A program made the translations under genes and the position numbers. The notes beneath the pieces were generated by a model. The model did no database searches and had not been told where the DNA came from. It worked only from the letters and a program-made list of their open reading frames with translations. A stretch of DNA of 64,000 bases from Cryptomeria japonica (taxonomy: Eukaryota; Streptophyta; Pinopsida; Cupressales; Cupressaceae): NCBI RefSeq assembly GCF_030272615.1, contig NC_081409.1, positions 476,690,573 to 476,754,572 of the forward strand, in the 5' to 3' direction. This document shows positions 1 to 12,158 of this stretch, one piece after another; position 1 is the first letter of the stretch, and each line of letters begins with the position of its first letter.

Positions 1-13
1 CATTAAACCAATA

Positions 14-25
14 GCTCTGATACCA
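14..25 (-). promoter_or_regulatory. Primer binding site of a minus-strand LTR element
   Basis: The reverse complement reads TGGTATCAGAGC, the standard plant primer binding site complementary to initiator methionine tRNA. It lies two bases outside the TG/CA end of the adjoining LTR. The internal part of this element must therefore run leftward out of the window. Confidence 0.8.
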
Positions 26-27
26 CT

Positions 28-760
28 TGTAAAGAAACTTGTAGACATCTTTATGACAATTTCTACATAACCCATTAAGATTTCAATCAAATAAACACAT
101 AGAATCCACATGCAAAGAATAGACAACATACCCATGAAAATATGACACAAGATATATCCTAGGAAAACCCTCATTAGGGAAAAAATCCAGCCTCCAAAAA
201 CATCATCCACCATGTATTATCAGTGATGCGTCCATTACAATACAACTATGGAAAGCCTTCAAAAAACTAGCCATAACCAAGCACTCCATGTGACCGAGCA
301 TGAATCCACACATCTCATGCCATGCTTCCTCCTTCACAAATGTTAACCTGGCTAACCCAAACAACCACCCTTGTGGTTGCTTTTATAAACACAAGCTCCC
401 ACAAAACCACCAAGTGGTATTACATCAAAACCATGTGCCCAAAACTATGTGATAATAAAATATAATATTTTTCCTCCCTACCCTTGACCCACATTTAATA
501 TTGAGTACTTCATCACAATTACATTCTCCAATATTAAATAAATTCTACCAATGTGTCAATACAACTCATCAAGTAGTTACAAAAATAGTCCAAGGGAGTC
601 TCTACACGTTGCATGTTCATCTAGGTGCTCCTAGATGCAACAATACAATATGATATTACAATATAAGTCTATGTCCACCTCACACAATAATAAAATAATA
701 CAATAATGAAACATTATTATGCAAGGTGTACACCACCATTTTCCAAACAATTATTCTTGG
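28..760 (-). repeat. 5' LTR of a minus-strand copia-type element (right edge approximate)
   Basis: The left edge is a clear LTR terminus (TGTAAAGAAAC on the plus strand) followed outward by the primer binding site. On the minus strand a TATA-like element (TTTATAAAAGC) lies near 381-393, about 350 bases before the LTR end, as expected for a U3/R/U5 layout. The right boundary was set only by a CA near 748-760 and the end of AT-rich non-coding sequence, so it is uncertain. No partner LTR is in the window, so the superfamily rests on the primer site alone. Confidence 0.55.
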
Positions 761-859
761 TAGACTTTTTTTTAGTCATCCACGAAGATTCATCTGCGAA
801 GAACCTATGAAAGAAACTTGGTAAGATGTATCAAGCCAAACATTTAGTGAATAATTTAT

Positions 860-1660
860 TTTTTTAGAACGTTTTTATTCCTTAAGAATGGTGAATTACA
901 AACCACTTGGTAGCTTTCAATATGTTGGTGACTCAATTGGTATCTATTGGTGTCAAGATGGATGAGGAGGAGAAACATCAAATCTTTCTTTATTCTTTGT
1001 ATGATCCATAAGATTATCTTGTTATGGCTATCAACAATACTTCTATTATTTCAATTAATGAAGATGTGTTGTGTTATTTTATTTCTAAAAAAATGAAGAG
1101 AAAGATATCCATCAATTCTAAGGAGACCCTACATGTTTGTGGAAGACCCAAGGAAAAATACAAGAACAATGAGAATCATAATAAATCAAACTCTAAGGGG
1201 AGGTCCAAATCTCCTGGAAAATCCAAAGTTATTTGTTGGAATTGTTGTAAGCTTGAACACTTCCATAAGGAGTGAAAAAAATAATAGGAGTGTAAAAAAG
1301 AAAAGAAGAAGAAGAAAGAGTATAAACAAGAAAAGAAGAAATTTGATTTTGATTGTAAGTCTGAGAAGGAATATGGTGATGGGTTCATTGTAGATTTGGT
1401 CACATATATAGGTAATTATGCATGGTTAATTGACTTAGGTGCATCTTTTCATATGACATCTAATAGAGATAAATTTTAAAAATATAAAACAATTGATGCA
1501 GGTAAGGTGTACTTGAGTGATGATTCTCATTTAGATATTTTTGGCTACGGTAAAGTTAGAATCAGATTTCCTGATGGTGGAATAAAAAGGATTAATCGTG
1601 TGTTCCATATCCATGGACTAGCATGGATTTTGTTATCTATGATCAAACTAATAGATGCAA
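860..1660 (+). pseudogene. gag-pro: Decayed copia Gag and protease region
   Basis: Conceptual translation gives a UBN2-type copia Gag remnant around 910-1080 (MDEEEKHQIFLYSLYDP), a basic linker, and one degraded zinc knuckle near 1231-1276 (CWNCCKLEHFHKE) that lacks the final cysteine. Further on is the aspartic protease segment WLIDLGASFHMTSNRDKF near 1420-1478, in which the expected D-S-G-A active site reads D-L-G-A. Stop codons and frame changes break every part. It continues into the integrase remnant downstream. The LTR to its left points the other way, so it is probably not part of that element. Confidence 0.75.
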
Positions 1661-2640
1661 GTGTGTAGGTGGTTTTTTTATTTTAATGCAAGATGCAAAA
1701 TGGTGATAGGTTCTATGATGATTGCTAGAGGTGTCAAATTTGGCAAATGGTATAAGTTGGATGCATGCACTATTGAGTATAATAGTACTTATGTAAAAAG
1801 AAAATCTATGAATACTTTGTTGGAAGAGGTGAGAGTTTCACCTTCAATAGATGGTCATGGATTTTGGGCACCTAAGGGTACTCTTTCTTCTGAATCAAAG
1901 TTAACTGGCGAATAAGATTGTTATGACACCAAAGACAAGGCCACATTGGACAAAAGGGTCTAAGGACCTTGAAAAATAAAAACCTTCATGATGGTTTGAA
2001 TTATTGTAATGTTGATTTTGGTTTTTGTGAGCATTGCATTTCTAGAGAGAAAAATGCATTTAGTTTTACTGAAGTTCTCATAAATTTTATGGTGTATTAA
2101 ATCATATTCATTTTGATGTGTTTCTTCTTATAGATGTTCTTTCTATTGCAAAGTCCACATAATATATTTCTTTTATTGGTCATTATAACAAAAGGACATG
2201 TATATTTTGTAAAGAGAATTAAAAAATTTTAATCAATTTAAAAAATTTAAAGTAATGGTTGAGCTACAGATTGGAAAGAAAGTAAAATGTTTGAGGATTG
2301 ATAATGGTGGTGAATTTTACTTTAATTTAATAATTTTGATAACTTTTTCAGAGATTGTGGCATTCATAGACATAAGAGATCTCCATATTCTTAACAATAG
2401 AATGGAGTTGTTGAAAGAATGAATAGTACATTGATGTAGAAGGACAGAGGTATACTTAGTGGTGCTAGTCTAAAACAACTTTTTTGGGCTGAAGTTGTTG
2501 CCACTAATTGCTACTTGATTAACATGTCTCCTACATTAGCTCTTGTTAATAAAATTCCTATAGAGGCATTGGTGGAAAACACCTCAAACATATGCATACT
2601 AAGAGACCAAAATGTTGATAGTTACTTTCAAATATTTTTA
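1661..2640 (+). pseudogene. int: Decayed copia GAG-pre-integrase and integrase region
   Basis: Fragments in changing frames read as the pre-integrase HxxxGH region (HQRQGHIGQKG, about 1925-1965) followed by FCEHC near 2024-2040. Next come a DNGGEF-type integrase motif (RIDNGGEFYF, about 2297-2328) and the conserved NGVVERMNSTL region near 2399-2440 with substitutions. The ending AEVVATNCYLINMSPT (2490-2540) is the usual copia integrase C-terminal core. Reverse transcriptase and RNase H are not seen, so the copy is truncated around 2640. Many stops make this a dead relic. Confidence 0.75.
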
Positions 2641-4098
2641 ACATGATGCACTTCAAACTCATTCACAAATTTCCTATCCTAATGGTGATATGAACTAACA
2701 CAAATTACTTCATATCCAAACCACATATAGACTCACTCTATTTTACAGGTGAAATAAACTCAAAATGATAGGAACAAAGTGATTTCTCCTTAGAACATTC
2801 AATTATCATAACCTAATAACTCGTTAAGATAAAGTTGGAAACCCAATAAGGAAACCACATGATTGATTGATTCTGCACACAATATGAGAAGAGTCAAACA
2901 AAGAGAGATTGAATACTCGTAGATGAGACAAAAATTTCATTTATTTATTTCTACAAAATATAGGAAGCTGAATTACAATTGACCAACTCAACAATTAACA
3001 CGAACTAAACCCACTCAGACATAATTGACTTATCCCTCGCCGATGCCTCCTTAGAATTAGACAAACTTAATAGATATTCTTTAATCTCTACTTGTAGTAT
3101 GACTTTATACACCAATCAATTGATCCTCATTGCTTCCTTGTGGCCCAAGTGGATCAACTTCCTCTCTAATCGTCGACCTCTTCAAAACTTCTCCCCCTTT
3201 CCACCGTCCTTCATTCTTAATTATTTCATCTTCCGTGACCTTTGTTTTGGTCATCCAGTTTCATTTACTTTGTGACCTCATCTCTACTCTCATTCACCAT
3301 TTGATCTTCTATAGTCTCACTTCAAACCATTATGGTTCTGTCTTCCTCCTATGATCATTACCACTTTGTTTCCCTCTACTCCCTTTCATCCTCGTTTAAA
3401 ATAAATAGTGCTAAAGAACCTCTAAACAATCTGTTCAATACCATTTCTCCTTAACATCAATAACTACCCATAGAAACTAAATTTTCAACTCAACCAAGTC
3501 AAATTAAAAATATTAACAAAAATAAATTAGGTAAATCAAAATTAAAATCTATTTGATGCCCCTGCATCAAGCTCCCCAAGAGACTAAAAAAGGCATGTGC
3601 TACACATAGGAGTAACAATCAACAACTACTTTCCTTCATTCTTTTCTTCCTCTTTTTCCAACATCATTCTATAACTATCATCACGTGGCTTTGTGTAGTG
3701 CCTTCCATGACACACTCTTTTATGATACTCTTAATAGATACTTATGGCTTTGTTTATGTTTCCGATGCTTCTAGTTTGATGTTAGACATTACATGTTGAC
3801 AGTTGATACATTATGTTTCTATGTGGATGATGATATACTCAGGAATATGGTGATGTTGGGATTCATGTTTGGTTATTTATGTGTATGTTGTGGCTTATAT
3901 TTATTTATGATGATGTCATGATATGTGCTAACCCCACTTCATGTTTATACTAGATGTGATGATGTTATTGATGATGTTATTGATGATTCTATGTCTTTTC
4001 CAATGATTGCATTATTATTGTAGACGTGAAAGGGATGATGTCATGCCTCATTTATGAGCAGGGTGTGATGTCAAGATTCTCTTTCACCTGTCTATTAT
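2641..4098. other. No gene recognised; AT-rich spacer
   Basis: No reading frame with a recognisable domain was found on either strand. The stretch from 2900 to 3060 (T-rich, then AATTACAATTGACC) resembles LTR-type sequence, but no ends, primer site or second copy were found. A small inverted repeat (TTGATGC with GCATCAA, 4-base loop) sits near 3553-3570. A (TG)n tract starts at about 4100 and merges into the G1 LTR. Confidence 0.5.
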
Positions 4099-7000
4099 AT
4101 GTGTGTGTGTGTGTGTGTATAGACATTTGGTGTTATGCAAGATGCAATTACTAGGCATTGACTCCACCTAGTTTTACAAGTCTAAGTGTGCCTCTAATCC
4201 GAATGGCAGTTGATCGGAGGTGACATAAGATCTTATCACACTCTAAGCTTAGTTGGTATCTTGTCAATTCTAGTGTTTTTGGCTAGAGTCACCTTGTTAG
4301 GTGTTATGTGTTATTTTATTTAATCTTTGTGTTGGGTTGATTTTATAGAAATGTGGTGACTAATTAATTAATTATTATACTTAGCTCTTTTTTGTAATTA
4401 ATAAATAATGTTATGTATAGATATATAAATATATATATTTATTGCGAGCTTATAATAAATATTAATGATTATTTTATGGAATCATATTATTTGAGCATTT
4501 ATGTTTATTTATAAATTTAATTATTTATTTTTATTTTATTAGTTATTTGGAGTTGAATTTGGTAATTATTAATTATTTCCCTTTTCTTTTGAATGTTGAG
4601 GTGGAGTGATTTTTGTGTTTGCATGGGAAATCGTTAATTGAGTTCTCATGCAAGAGGAAAAAAATGTCTTTTAGTAATTTGCATGTATTTACTTGGGTTT
4701 CGGATAATTTTTGAGAAGGGGGTGTTTTTGTGTTCAATTGCTAGAAAAATAAGAATATTGTAGAAATTTTGGGTTTTCAGGAAAAAAGTTTTGATCTTGG
4801 ATTTTGAAGAATTTTTCTGTGCATGCTTGGGGGTGAATGTGAATTTGTTTACTGGATATTTTCTTGTTGATGTGAGTGCATTGGAGGAGCTTGAGGGGTT
4901 GTGGATTGATTGACGTGTCTAGATTGCTTGTGTGCATCATCTTTCTTTCAATTAATTGTCCAATCATCTTTATTCTAGGTTGGTGGTTTTCTCAAAAAAA
5001 ATTTGTTTGTGCATTTTTGTTTCAAATGGGAAAAAAGATTGTTTTCTATGTATTTAAATTTTGTCTCTTATTTATTTTGGAAATTTCGTGTTTCCATTCT
5101 TTTATATCTATTAATTGAATGTAAAGAGTTTTGGGTTTTGTTTCCTTTGGAGGTCGAATTTATGATTGAAACCTTGTAGATTGTGTTTTCCATTTTATGA
5201 TTGTTGAATTATGTATTCAAGTGAGAAAAACCCTTTTCGTTTATAGGTTTGAGTCGGATTTCAAATTAATTTTTTCTGAAGTCAGTCGATTAATTTTATT
5301 TCATTTTTGTGTCGTATTTTGGTCTATATTTTATATGTGATAAAACAGATAACATATGTGCTAGAATAGTCATTGTATGCACCAGTTTGTTTAGTGTATG
5401 CGCTAATCTGTGTCATGTATGCGCCATTTTGTGTAGTAAATGCACTATTTTGGGTTGCATATGTGCCATTAGAACTTGTGAAAGCACAAAAAATAATTTG
5501 TAAATGTGTCATAATAAGTATCAAATGCACTAAAAGAAATAACAAAGGTGTTATTTCTTAGTTTTTCCATATCTGGTTATTTTTTGAAGTTCCTATCAAT
5601 TTGAGTCAGACCAGAGGCTTATCTTTGAGTTTGTAATTTTTTGTTGTGACTTTTCTAGAGTTGATTAATTGAATTTTGAAGGATTTTATGTATGCATGTG
5701 TATTGAGTTGTCGATCTTGTGTTCTTGATATTGCATGAGATGTATTTAATTAGAATTATGTGTATGGATTAGAATTATTGTTGCGGTTCAAATTCTGATT
5801 TAGAACTGAATGATTATGAATTATGTGGTTTCATAAGATATCTTTATTATTTTGATTTATGTTTAATCCCTAGGTTTTAGGAACATGATATGGGGAGTGG
5901 CTTCCAAGTGGGTGCCAAGGCCCCTAAGTGGATGCCATGAGATCTCATTGGAAGTTGTTTTAATCAAGTGATAATCTTAATGAATCAATTTAGGGGTTGG
6001 GTAGTTTCCACATTAACAAGATAATTATGATGCTCTACGCATTGCCTAGAGTGTTAGTTCAGGCCTAGGATGAGATTAGGAAGGCCTTGTTGGCAGGACT
6101 ATACTCCTTTGTCCTTGTGAAAGGTTGAGTTAGTTCTGCATGGGTGTCACTTGGGCGCCAAGGTCTAGTGAGACACTGCTAGGATAACCCTTGTTGATGG
6201 AATGTGATGACACTCTTCCCTTTGTGTGTCCTACAACCTTAGTCTTTGTGTTTTGTGGAAGCCTCTGGTAAGTCTATGTGTTGTGGTTAAGTCTATGCCT
6301 TATGTTGATAGCCTTTATTTTTCTGCTATCTAGCTTATGTTTTATGTTACCTTGGATTTTAGGTGTCAGCCTAGGTTTGGAGTGTGTGTGAGGTCTTATG
6401 TCATTCTTCAGAGCATGGGGGGTGGACATTTTGCTTCCACACGGTCAAGTGGTTTGATGCCTTCTTCCATTGGGATTTCGCATTGGACATTCATGTACTT
6501 TATTGAGGATTCTACTTCTCTTTAGTTCTTGTGCTATGGAATTATGGAGCAGATGTGATCTATTCTATATGTTCATGAAATATCATTGTAATAACTTGGA
6601 TATTATTCATGTAGTTAGTGTATCATGATCTCCTATTTGAAGTAGATAATGCATATTTGTAATTATTACCTTGTATGAGATGGAATATGTAATGTAATGA
6701 TGACTTATGTGATTCCTTTTGTATAGAAAGGTACCAACTATATTTTAGGGAAATGTGGAATATCTTGTATATTAGGAATATTGACTTAGGAAAATTTGAC
6801 ATTGGTGTATTAAAATGGACTTAATGTGTTAGAAGTGTTAAATATAATATAATTCATGATTAAGGATTCAATGGGTTAAATGGTTGCTTTTCTATGTTTT
6901 ATGTGATGAAATGAACATTAGTGTAAGTAGGGGAAAATCGTGCATTATTGCTAGTTAATGTTGCACATATCTTTACTATTGTTGTATCTAACTGATGACA

Positions 7001-7196
7001 TTGAGTTACCCTAGGGAATGAGAAATTGAAATATTATAAAAATTCCGCTTGTGAACTTAAGCTTATGTGATTATACTTATTTAATATATGTGTATCTCTT
7101 AAGTTTTATGGGTTGTTGTAACTCCTTAATTTTTTTTTATCTCTAGTTTCTAGATTGTTGGTTAGTTTCTCTAGGGTATTCTTGGTGGATATTACA
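4099..7196 (+). repeat. 5' LTR of gypsy element G1 (~3.1 kb)
   Basis: It ends GGTGGATATTACA at 7196, two bases before the primer binding site. The left end lies inside a (TG)n run and cannot be fixed exactly. Positions 4118-5330 match the 3' LTR copy; the 3' copy lacks about 240 bases corresponding to roughly 4720-4965. The LTR contains a 21-bp-period array (5352-5536). The block around 5890-6540 is recognisably related to the solo-LTR-like insert at 51985-53760. Short open frames inside are not considered genes. Confidence 0.8.
5352..5536 (+). repeat. 21-bp tandem array with ATGCGCTA-like core (array 1)
   Basis: Nine degenerate units carry the core ATG-Y-R-C-Y-A. Their core starts are 5356, 5377, 5398, 5419, 5440, 5461, 5482, 5504 and 5525, a 21-base step with one 22. 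The core is the most conserved part and the rest of each unit varies. Because 21 is seven codons, one frame reads as Cys-Ala heptapeptides (CANLCHV, CAILCSK). The array lies inside the G1 5' LTR. Arrays of the same period and core occur at 14474-14661 and 26153-26412. Confidence 0.85.
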
Positions 7197-7198
7197 TC

Positions 7199-7211
7199 TA
7201 GTATTAGAGCC
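7199..7211 (+). promoter_or_regulatory. Primer binding site of gypsy element G1
   Basis: TAGTATTAGAGCC follows the 5' LTR end after two bases. It differs from the plant consensus TGGTATCAGAGC at two positions, both explicable as transitions. Confidence 0.75.
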
Positions 7212-7373
7212 CATGTTCATACACTAGGTACTCTGGTCTCATATGAGGCCATTGTGTGTAATAGTAGAGAAACGTAGGTTAAACCTTCGAAGTTATCTTT
7301 TCAAGTTTACCCCTTGTAGTAGTTTGGCCTAGATTTTATCTTAAAATTTGTTTTGCACCTTGTGTAGATAATA

Positions 7374-8548
7374 TCCCTCCTAGGGGTAGAGGTCGCGGGT
7401 GAGGTAACCGTATGGGTACTTTATGGAACCCTCATCCTAAGGTTTCAAAAGAGGCTCATCAAGATCAGTAGTATATTCATCAGGAGGAGGAAGCCCAAGG
7501 AGAGAACCAATAGGGTAATTGTGGGGTTCCTCAATTGATTAATGTCCTTCAGGAGCTTCTTTCTTGTTTGGGACCAAGGTGGGAGGATAATCAGCAGGGA
7601 GAGTCTCATCATTCTAATCATCAAGATAGAGTTGAGCATCAAGATAGAGAAATGTATCAAGACAAAGAGAGAGAGATCACCTAGCAGGAGAGATATTGTG
7701 GTTCCAGATTAGGATGCTATACTAGTAAGACATATGAGGGATCTTCTTAGGTCTCTACCTCCTACTTTTGATGGATCTAGTAGTGAAACAGAGGCAAAGA
7801 CGTGGTTGTTGGATTTGGGTAGGTGTTTTTCTATACATCTGTATAGAAGTAGCACCAAATCTAGATGCATTATCATGCATCTTTGTGGGTTTGCTTCTAC
7901 TTGGTGGCGTCTAGAAGAGAAAAAACTTCATTTGGACATTGCATCAATATCATGGGACACTGGAGACAAAAGAAGGCATATGAGTTCTATGACCTAAGGC
8001 AAATGGCTATGTCAGTTGAGTAGTATGAGCATAAGTTCTTTGAACTTAAGCAATATGTAGGGATAGAAGATGATAAGGTCATGCATGTGCAACACTTTGT
8101 TAGTGGCCTTAATACTTGTATTAGTGGGGGAGTTTGGGTCTTTGAGCCTAAGACCATGGAAGTAGCCATGGAGAAGGCCTGATTAGTAGAGGAGAATGTG
8201 TCTATGGCTCTAGGTGGTTAGTCAAGAGTGCAAATTGGCAATGCTCCTACTTCAGGTTCTAGTGTGAGGGGTACTCAGTCACAAGCAATAGGTTCCACTA
8301 GGAGTCAACCTCCATTGTTTAAGGGTGGACACCATCAATCGAAGAAGAATTTTTAGGGTCAGAATTATGCTCATGGTGGTGGTTCTCGAGTAGAGAGGGA
8401 TTGTAGCCGACAGTGCACCAAGTGCTTTCATTTTACCTGGCCAACATAGAGTTCTCAACAGAACTCCAATAGAGGAAGCTTCCAATAGTCTAGTGTACCT
8501 TTGGCAGGTAGAGGTTTCAGTAGGGGAGGTTGTTTCACTTGCGGGTAG
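7374..8548 (+). pseudogene. gag: G1 Gag, first part (up to the zinc knuckle)
   Basis: The translated sequence starts with an Arg/Gly-rich stretch and acidic linker, then a retrotransposon Gag capsid domain from about 7730 (LRSLPPTFDGSSSETEAKTW, then FASTWWRLEEKKL near 7890). It continues in another frame through RQMAMSVEQYEHKFFELKQY (about 7997-8056) to a Gly/Ser-rich tail. The last piece, CFTCG near 8531-8546, opens a CCHC zinc knuckle that the solo LTR at 8549 splits. Several stops and at least one frameshift make it non-functional. Gag would form the particle that packages element RNA. Confidence 0.8.
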
Positions 8549-9888
8549 TGTTGGCAACAACAATGAAGGAAAACTAAGGGGGGGGGTGAATCATTTTTCA
8601 CCGGATTAAACAATTTAAGCACAAATTCAAATCTATCTGACTGTAGCAAGAACAAAGACAACCACAATAACAACAACACACATAACACTAATATTTTTGA
8701 TGTGGAAAACCCGATTAAGGGAAAAATCCAGGTGGGAACCTACCCATAATAAGATGATACTCTGTAGTAGTATGTGAAAATATTACAATGGGGAATACAC
8801 ATGCATTCAGGAACACTTCTTAGAGCTCAGTGATCAAAATATAATGACCCAAAAGGCTACAAACCTCAAGGAAGGTTCACTACCTTACAATAACATTTGG
8901 ACTACAATCCAGTTTAGTTGAATTGGAAGAATAGCATCTCCAAATGCCTGATGAAAATTCTAGTGAAGCATAATTGTCTACCCTACAACACACTCTTCCC
9001 TACACTTCATACCAAAAGATAAATTCACTTGTTTGCACATACACCACTCTTTGATAATATAGACACAACACCCATACACCAATTATATGAATATAAGACC
9101 TATTTATACAAATCATCAACCTTGACTACAAGGTCGACTCACCTGTTGACACCTAATTACAAAATTACATCGCACAATACATAAATCAACCACTGGACCA
9201 ATAAAATATCATTTCTGACATAGCATGAACCCAAATCAAATTATCGAACATGCAACACCACCATAAATATTGCCAAGATCATCTACAACACGCTACACCA
9301 TCGAAAATGTCGCATAACACGAAGAACGTCACTGAACCCATAAGATCTTCAATGAAGTGCACAATGATCAATGCGGACCACCAAAACAAATAGGACATGA
9401 TTAGGAAACACCAACAAGAACATAGAATTATCCGTAATAGTTGTACCAACACCACTTAATCAAATCTCCATTGATCAACACGTTGATACTCAAGAACACT
9501 CAACAATAACAACTAGGACAAGACATCAGAGCACCAAATCATGAACCATGTGAATTGAAGATACACACAAACATCCCAAACACTCTCCCAAATCCACAAC
9601 TCAAGATATAATCATTCTAGAGCACAACAAATCAAACACTAGAATATTGCAACATTGAACACTGAAAAACTAATCTCCATACTAGAATCCATAACCTGAT
9701 CAAATCACCACATATCATCATGAAATAAATACTAAATCAAGTATCTCTGGTTGATTCAGCATATCAAACAGATAAACCAACTAGATCAATTCTCAGCAAT
9801 CACCAAAATAACTCTCTGCAATACTAGAACACAAGAATATGTTGACATGAATGACAACAACATATCCTAGCAGTAGCAATATCCAACA
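8549..9888 (-). repeat. Solo LTR (copia/Sirevirus-like) inserted in G1 gag
   Basis: The outer ends are TGTTGGCAAC on the left and ATCCAACA on the right, so on the minus strand it begins TGTTGGATATTGC and ends GTTGCCAACA. It is flanked by GGTAG (8544-8548) and AGTAG (9889-9893), a 5-bp duplication with one mismatch. The minus-strand end carries a C-rich run next to TGATTCACCCC, the same type of terminus as the LTRs of elements A, B, C and the Sirevirus. No coding sequence lies within, so internal DNA was lost by LTR-LTR recombination. Removing it rejoins the G1 zinc knuckle. Confidence 0.8.
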
Positions 9889-10560
9889 AGTAGAGGGTCG
9901 TATTGTAGTACATTTCCCTCAGAGGCTAGTTCAGATGTCTGAGCAGAGATAGGCATTTTCAGAGTCTACTATGGGAGATGCAGGGAGATCTCACCAATTT
10001 TTTTGTGGTGGTTGATAACCATTAGGATGAGCACCAAGGTATAGTCATGGAGACTACATGTGGGATAGGTGGTATTTATTTCTCGATGTTGTTTGATTCG
10101 GGAGCTTCAAACTCCTTTATTTCCCCTTCTTTAGTGGAGCGATGTGGGCTCTCGATGGTAAAGCAAGTCAATAAGTGGCAGGTTGAGATAGCTACTAACT
10201 CTAAGGTAGCTCTGGATTCTCTTGTTCACAGATGTATGTTGGATTTATGAGTTTTTACCAGCGTTATGGATCTTTGTATTATTTCATTAGGATCTCATGG
10301 TGCTGTGTTGTGAATGGATTGACTTGAGGCACACCAAGCTAGTATATATTGCCACTAGAAGACGATGCAGTGTCTTGGTGACCTTAGAGAGAGTGCAGAT
10401 TGAGGGTAAGCAACATCTTCATATGATCTCTGTTATGCAGTTGAAGGAGTGTATGTGGCAAGGGTGTCAGTTGTTTGTAGTGATAGTGAATGACTTGGAT
10501 GAGGGAGATATTAGAGATGACCCCCTTCTCTGTCATCCTATCCTTTAGGAGTTTTCATAT
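9889..10560 (+). pseudogene. pro: G1 zinc-knuckle remainder and aspartic protease
   Basis: Just after the solo LTR the knuckle continues in degraded form. The protease domain is clear at 10047-10250: MLFDSGASNSFISPSLVERC contains the catalytic D-S-G-A motif intact, followed by a typical beta-strand region. The frame stops at 10250. The remainder, up to the spacer before RT, is spread over other frames (for example 10297-10548) with stops. The protease would process the Gag-Pol polyprotein; this copy is broken. Confidence 0.75.
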
Positions 10561-11290
10561 TTTTTTCCTGGTGAGATTCTGGGTATGCAACCTAAGCATG
10601 ATATTGACTTTCAGATTGACCTAGTTCTCATAACAGGGCTGATCTCTAGAGCGCCTTATCATATGACCACTCAAGAGTTGGGTGAGCTTCGGTTGCAACT
10701 AGAGGAATTATTAGCTAATGGGTTTCTTTGTGGGTAGCACTGGTCCTATTTATTAAGAAAAAAAATGGATCCCTATGCTTGTGCAAAGACTACCAAAGTT
10801 GAATAAGTTGATGGTGAAGAATCGTTATCCTTTGCCAAGGATTGATGATCTTTTCAATCAAATTAAGGGTGCTAAGATATTTTCTAAGATAGATCTTAAC
10901 TCAAGGTTCCATTAGCTTTAGATCATGAGGTAGACATTCATTAGACAAACTTTCATACATGCTATGGTCACTGAGTTTACAGTGGTTCCATTTGGGCTCA
11001 CCAATGCACCCTCAATTTTTATGAGTCTAAAGAATGGAATGTTCAGAAATAACCTTGATATATTTATCCTTGTGTTCCTAGATGACATATTGGTTTGTTT
11101 GAGGACCATGGAGGAGCATGAGGAGCATTTGGGACTGGTGTTATAGTGTCTCTGAGATAATCAATTATATTCCAATCTGGCTAAGTGTGAGTTCCTCTAG
11201 ACAGACGTGAAATATTTGGGTCACATTATTTCTAGAGAGGGTATCACTGTGGATCCCTCTAAGATTTAGGTGATATGGCTAGCACCTAGG
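10561..11290 (+). pseudogene. rt: G1 reverse transcriptase
   Basis: Conserved gypsy RT blocks are readable in order: PYHMTTQELGELRLQLEELL (about 10656-10715), [20 protein letters not shown] (10818-10877), FSKIDLNS with the first catalytic Asp (10881-10904), [13 protein letters not shown] (10984-11022), and FLDDILVC with the paired catalytic aspartates intact (11078-11101). YLGHIIS-type sequence follows near 11215. In-frame stops (for example after LCLCKDYQS and before HLGLVL) show it is inactive. Confidence 0.85.
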
Positions 11291-11329
11291 CCAAGGGGTG
11301 TTTTAAGATAGCTTATCCCATTACTTCTC

Positions 11330-12158
11330 TTCAAAGGAAAGGGATGAAGTTTGTATGGATGAAGCAGTGTGAGGTTGCTTTCCAGACCTTTAAGGAGTGT
11401 CTAACTAATGCACCTATCCTAGTATTGCTAGACCTAACAAGAGATTTTGCTGTGTGTATTGATGCTTGTTTGGAGGGTTTGGGAGAAGTTGTTATGTAGG
11501 TCCAATGCATGATTGCCTAAGTCTCACAAACTCAAATATCACGAGTTGAATTATCCCATTCACGATTTGGAGTTAGCAGCAATTGTTCATGCTTTGGTGA
11601 GATGGAGACATTTTCTACTTGGGCATCAGTTTGAGTTGCATGGTGATCATTGGAGTTTGCAGTACATCTTTACATAACTGAACCTGAATGCCAAACAATG
11701 GCGATGGATGGAGTTCCTCTAAGTATGATTTTGAGGTGAAGTACATTCAGGGGAAGGAGAATTCCATGATGGATGCGTTGAGTCATAGGAGACATGAGTT
11801 ATCAATAATGAATCTCAGTGTGGATTTGCGGAGCCGTATACTTAGAGCGTTTTCTTCAAATTCTTGGTACCAGGAGGTGAGAATGGAGATTGACTCTAGG
11901 AGAGCTCTAGAGGGGAGATATGTAGGTTATTTTATAGATTCAAACGGTCTTCCTTGCCATTTAAGCCATATTTAAGTTCCACCATTAGAGGGGATTCACA
12001 CTCTAATCCTGACAGAAGCACATCATGCACCTTACTCAACACATCTAGGTGTTAAGAAGATGCATGAGGATCTTTAACGTTTGTACCATTGGTTTGGTAT
12101 GAGATGTGATATAACATATTTTGTGTCATGACGTTTAGAATGCGAGAGAGTGAAGGAA
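11330..12158 (+). pseudogene. rnh-int: G1 RNase H and truncated integrase N-terminus
   Basis: RNase H remnants include RDFAVCIDACLEGLGEVV (about 11441-11495) and the C-terminal signature FEVKYIQGKENSMMDALSHR (11721-11780). The integrase HHCC zinc-binding region follows: HHAPYSTHLGVKKMHEDL (about 12022-12075), YHWFGMRCDI and LECERVKE. The sequence then passes straight into the 3' LTR at 12159, so the D-D-E catalytic core and GPY/F module are absent. The purine-rich codons just before the junction (GCGAGAGAGTGAAGGAA) could pass for a polypurine tract. Confidence 0.75.

Noticed and set aside
3130-3354. Open frame in the 2.6-4.1 kb spacer
   Set aside because: Seventy-four codons with biased Ser/Leu content, no domain, and no support from neighbouring sequence.
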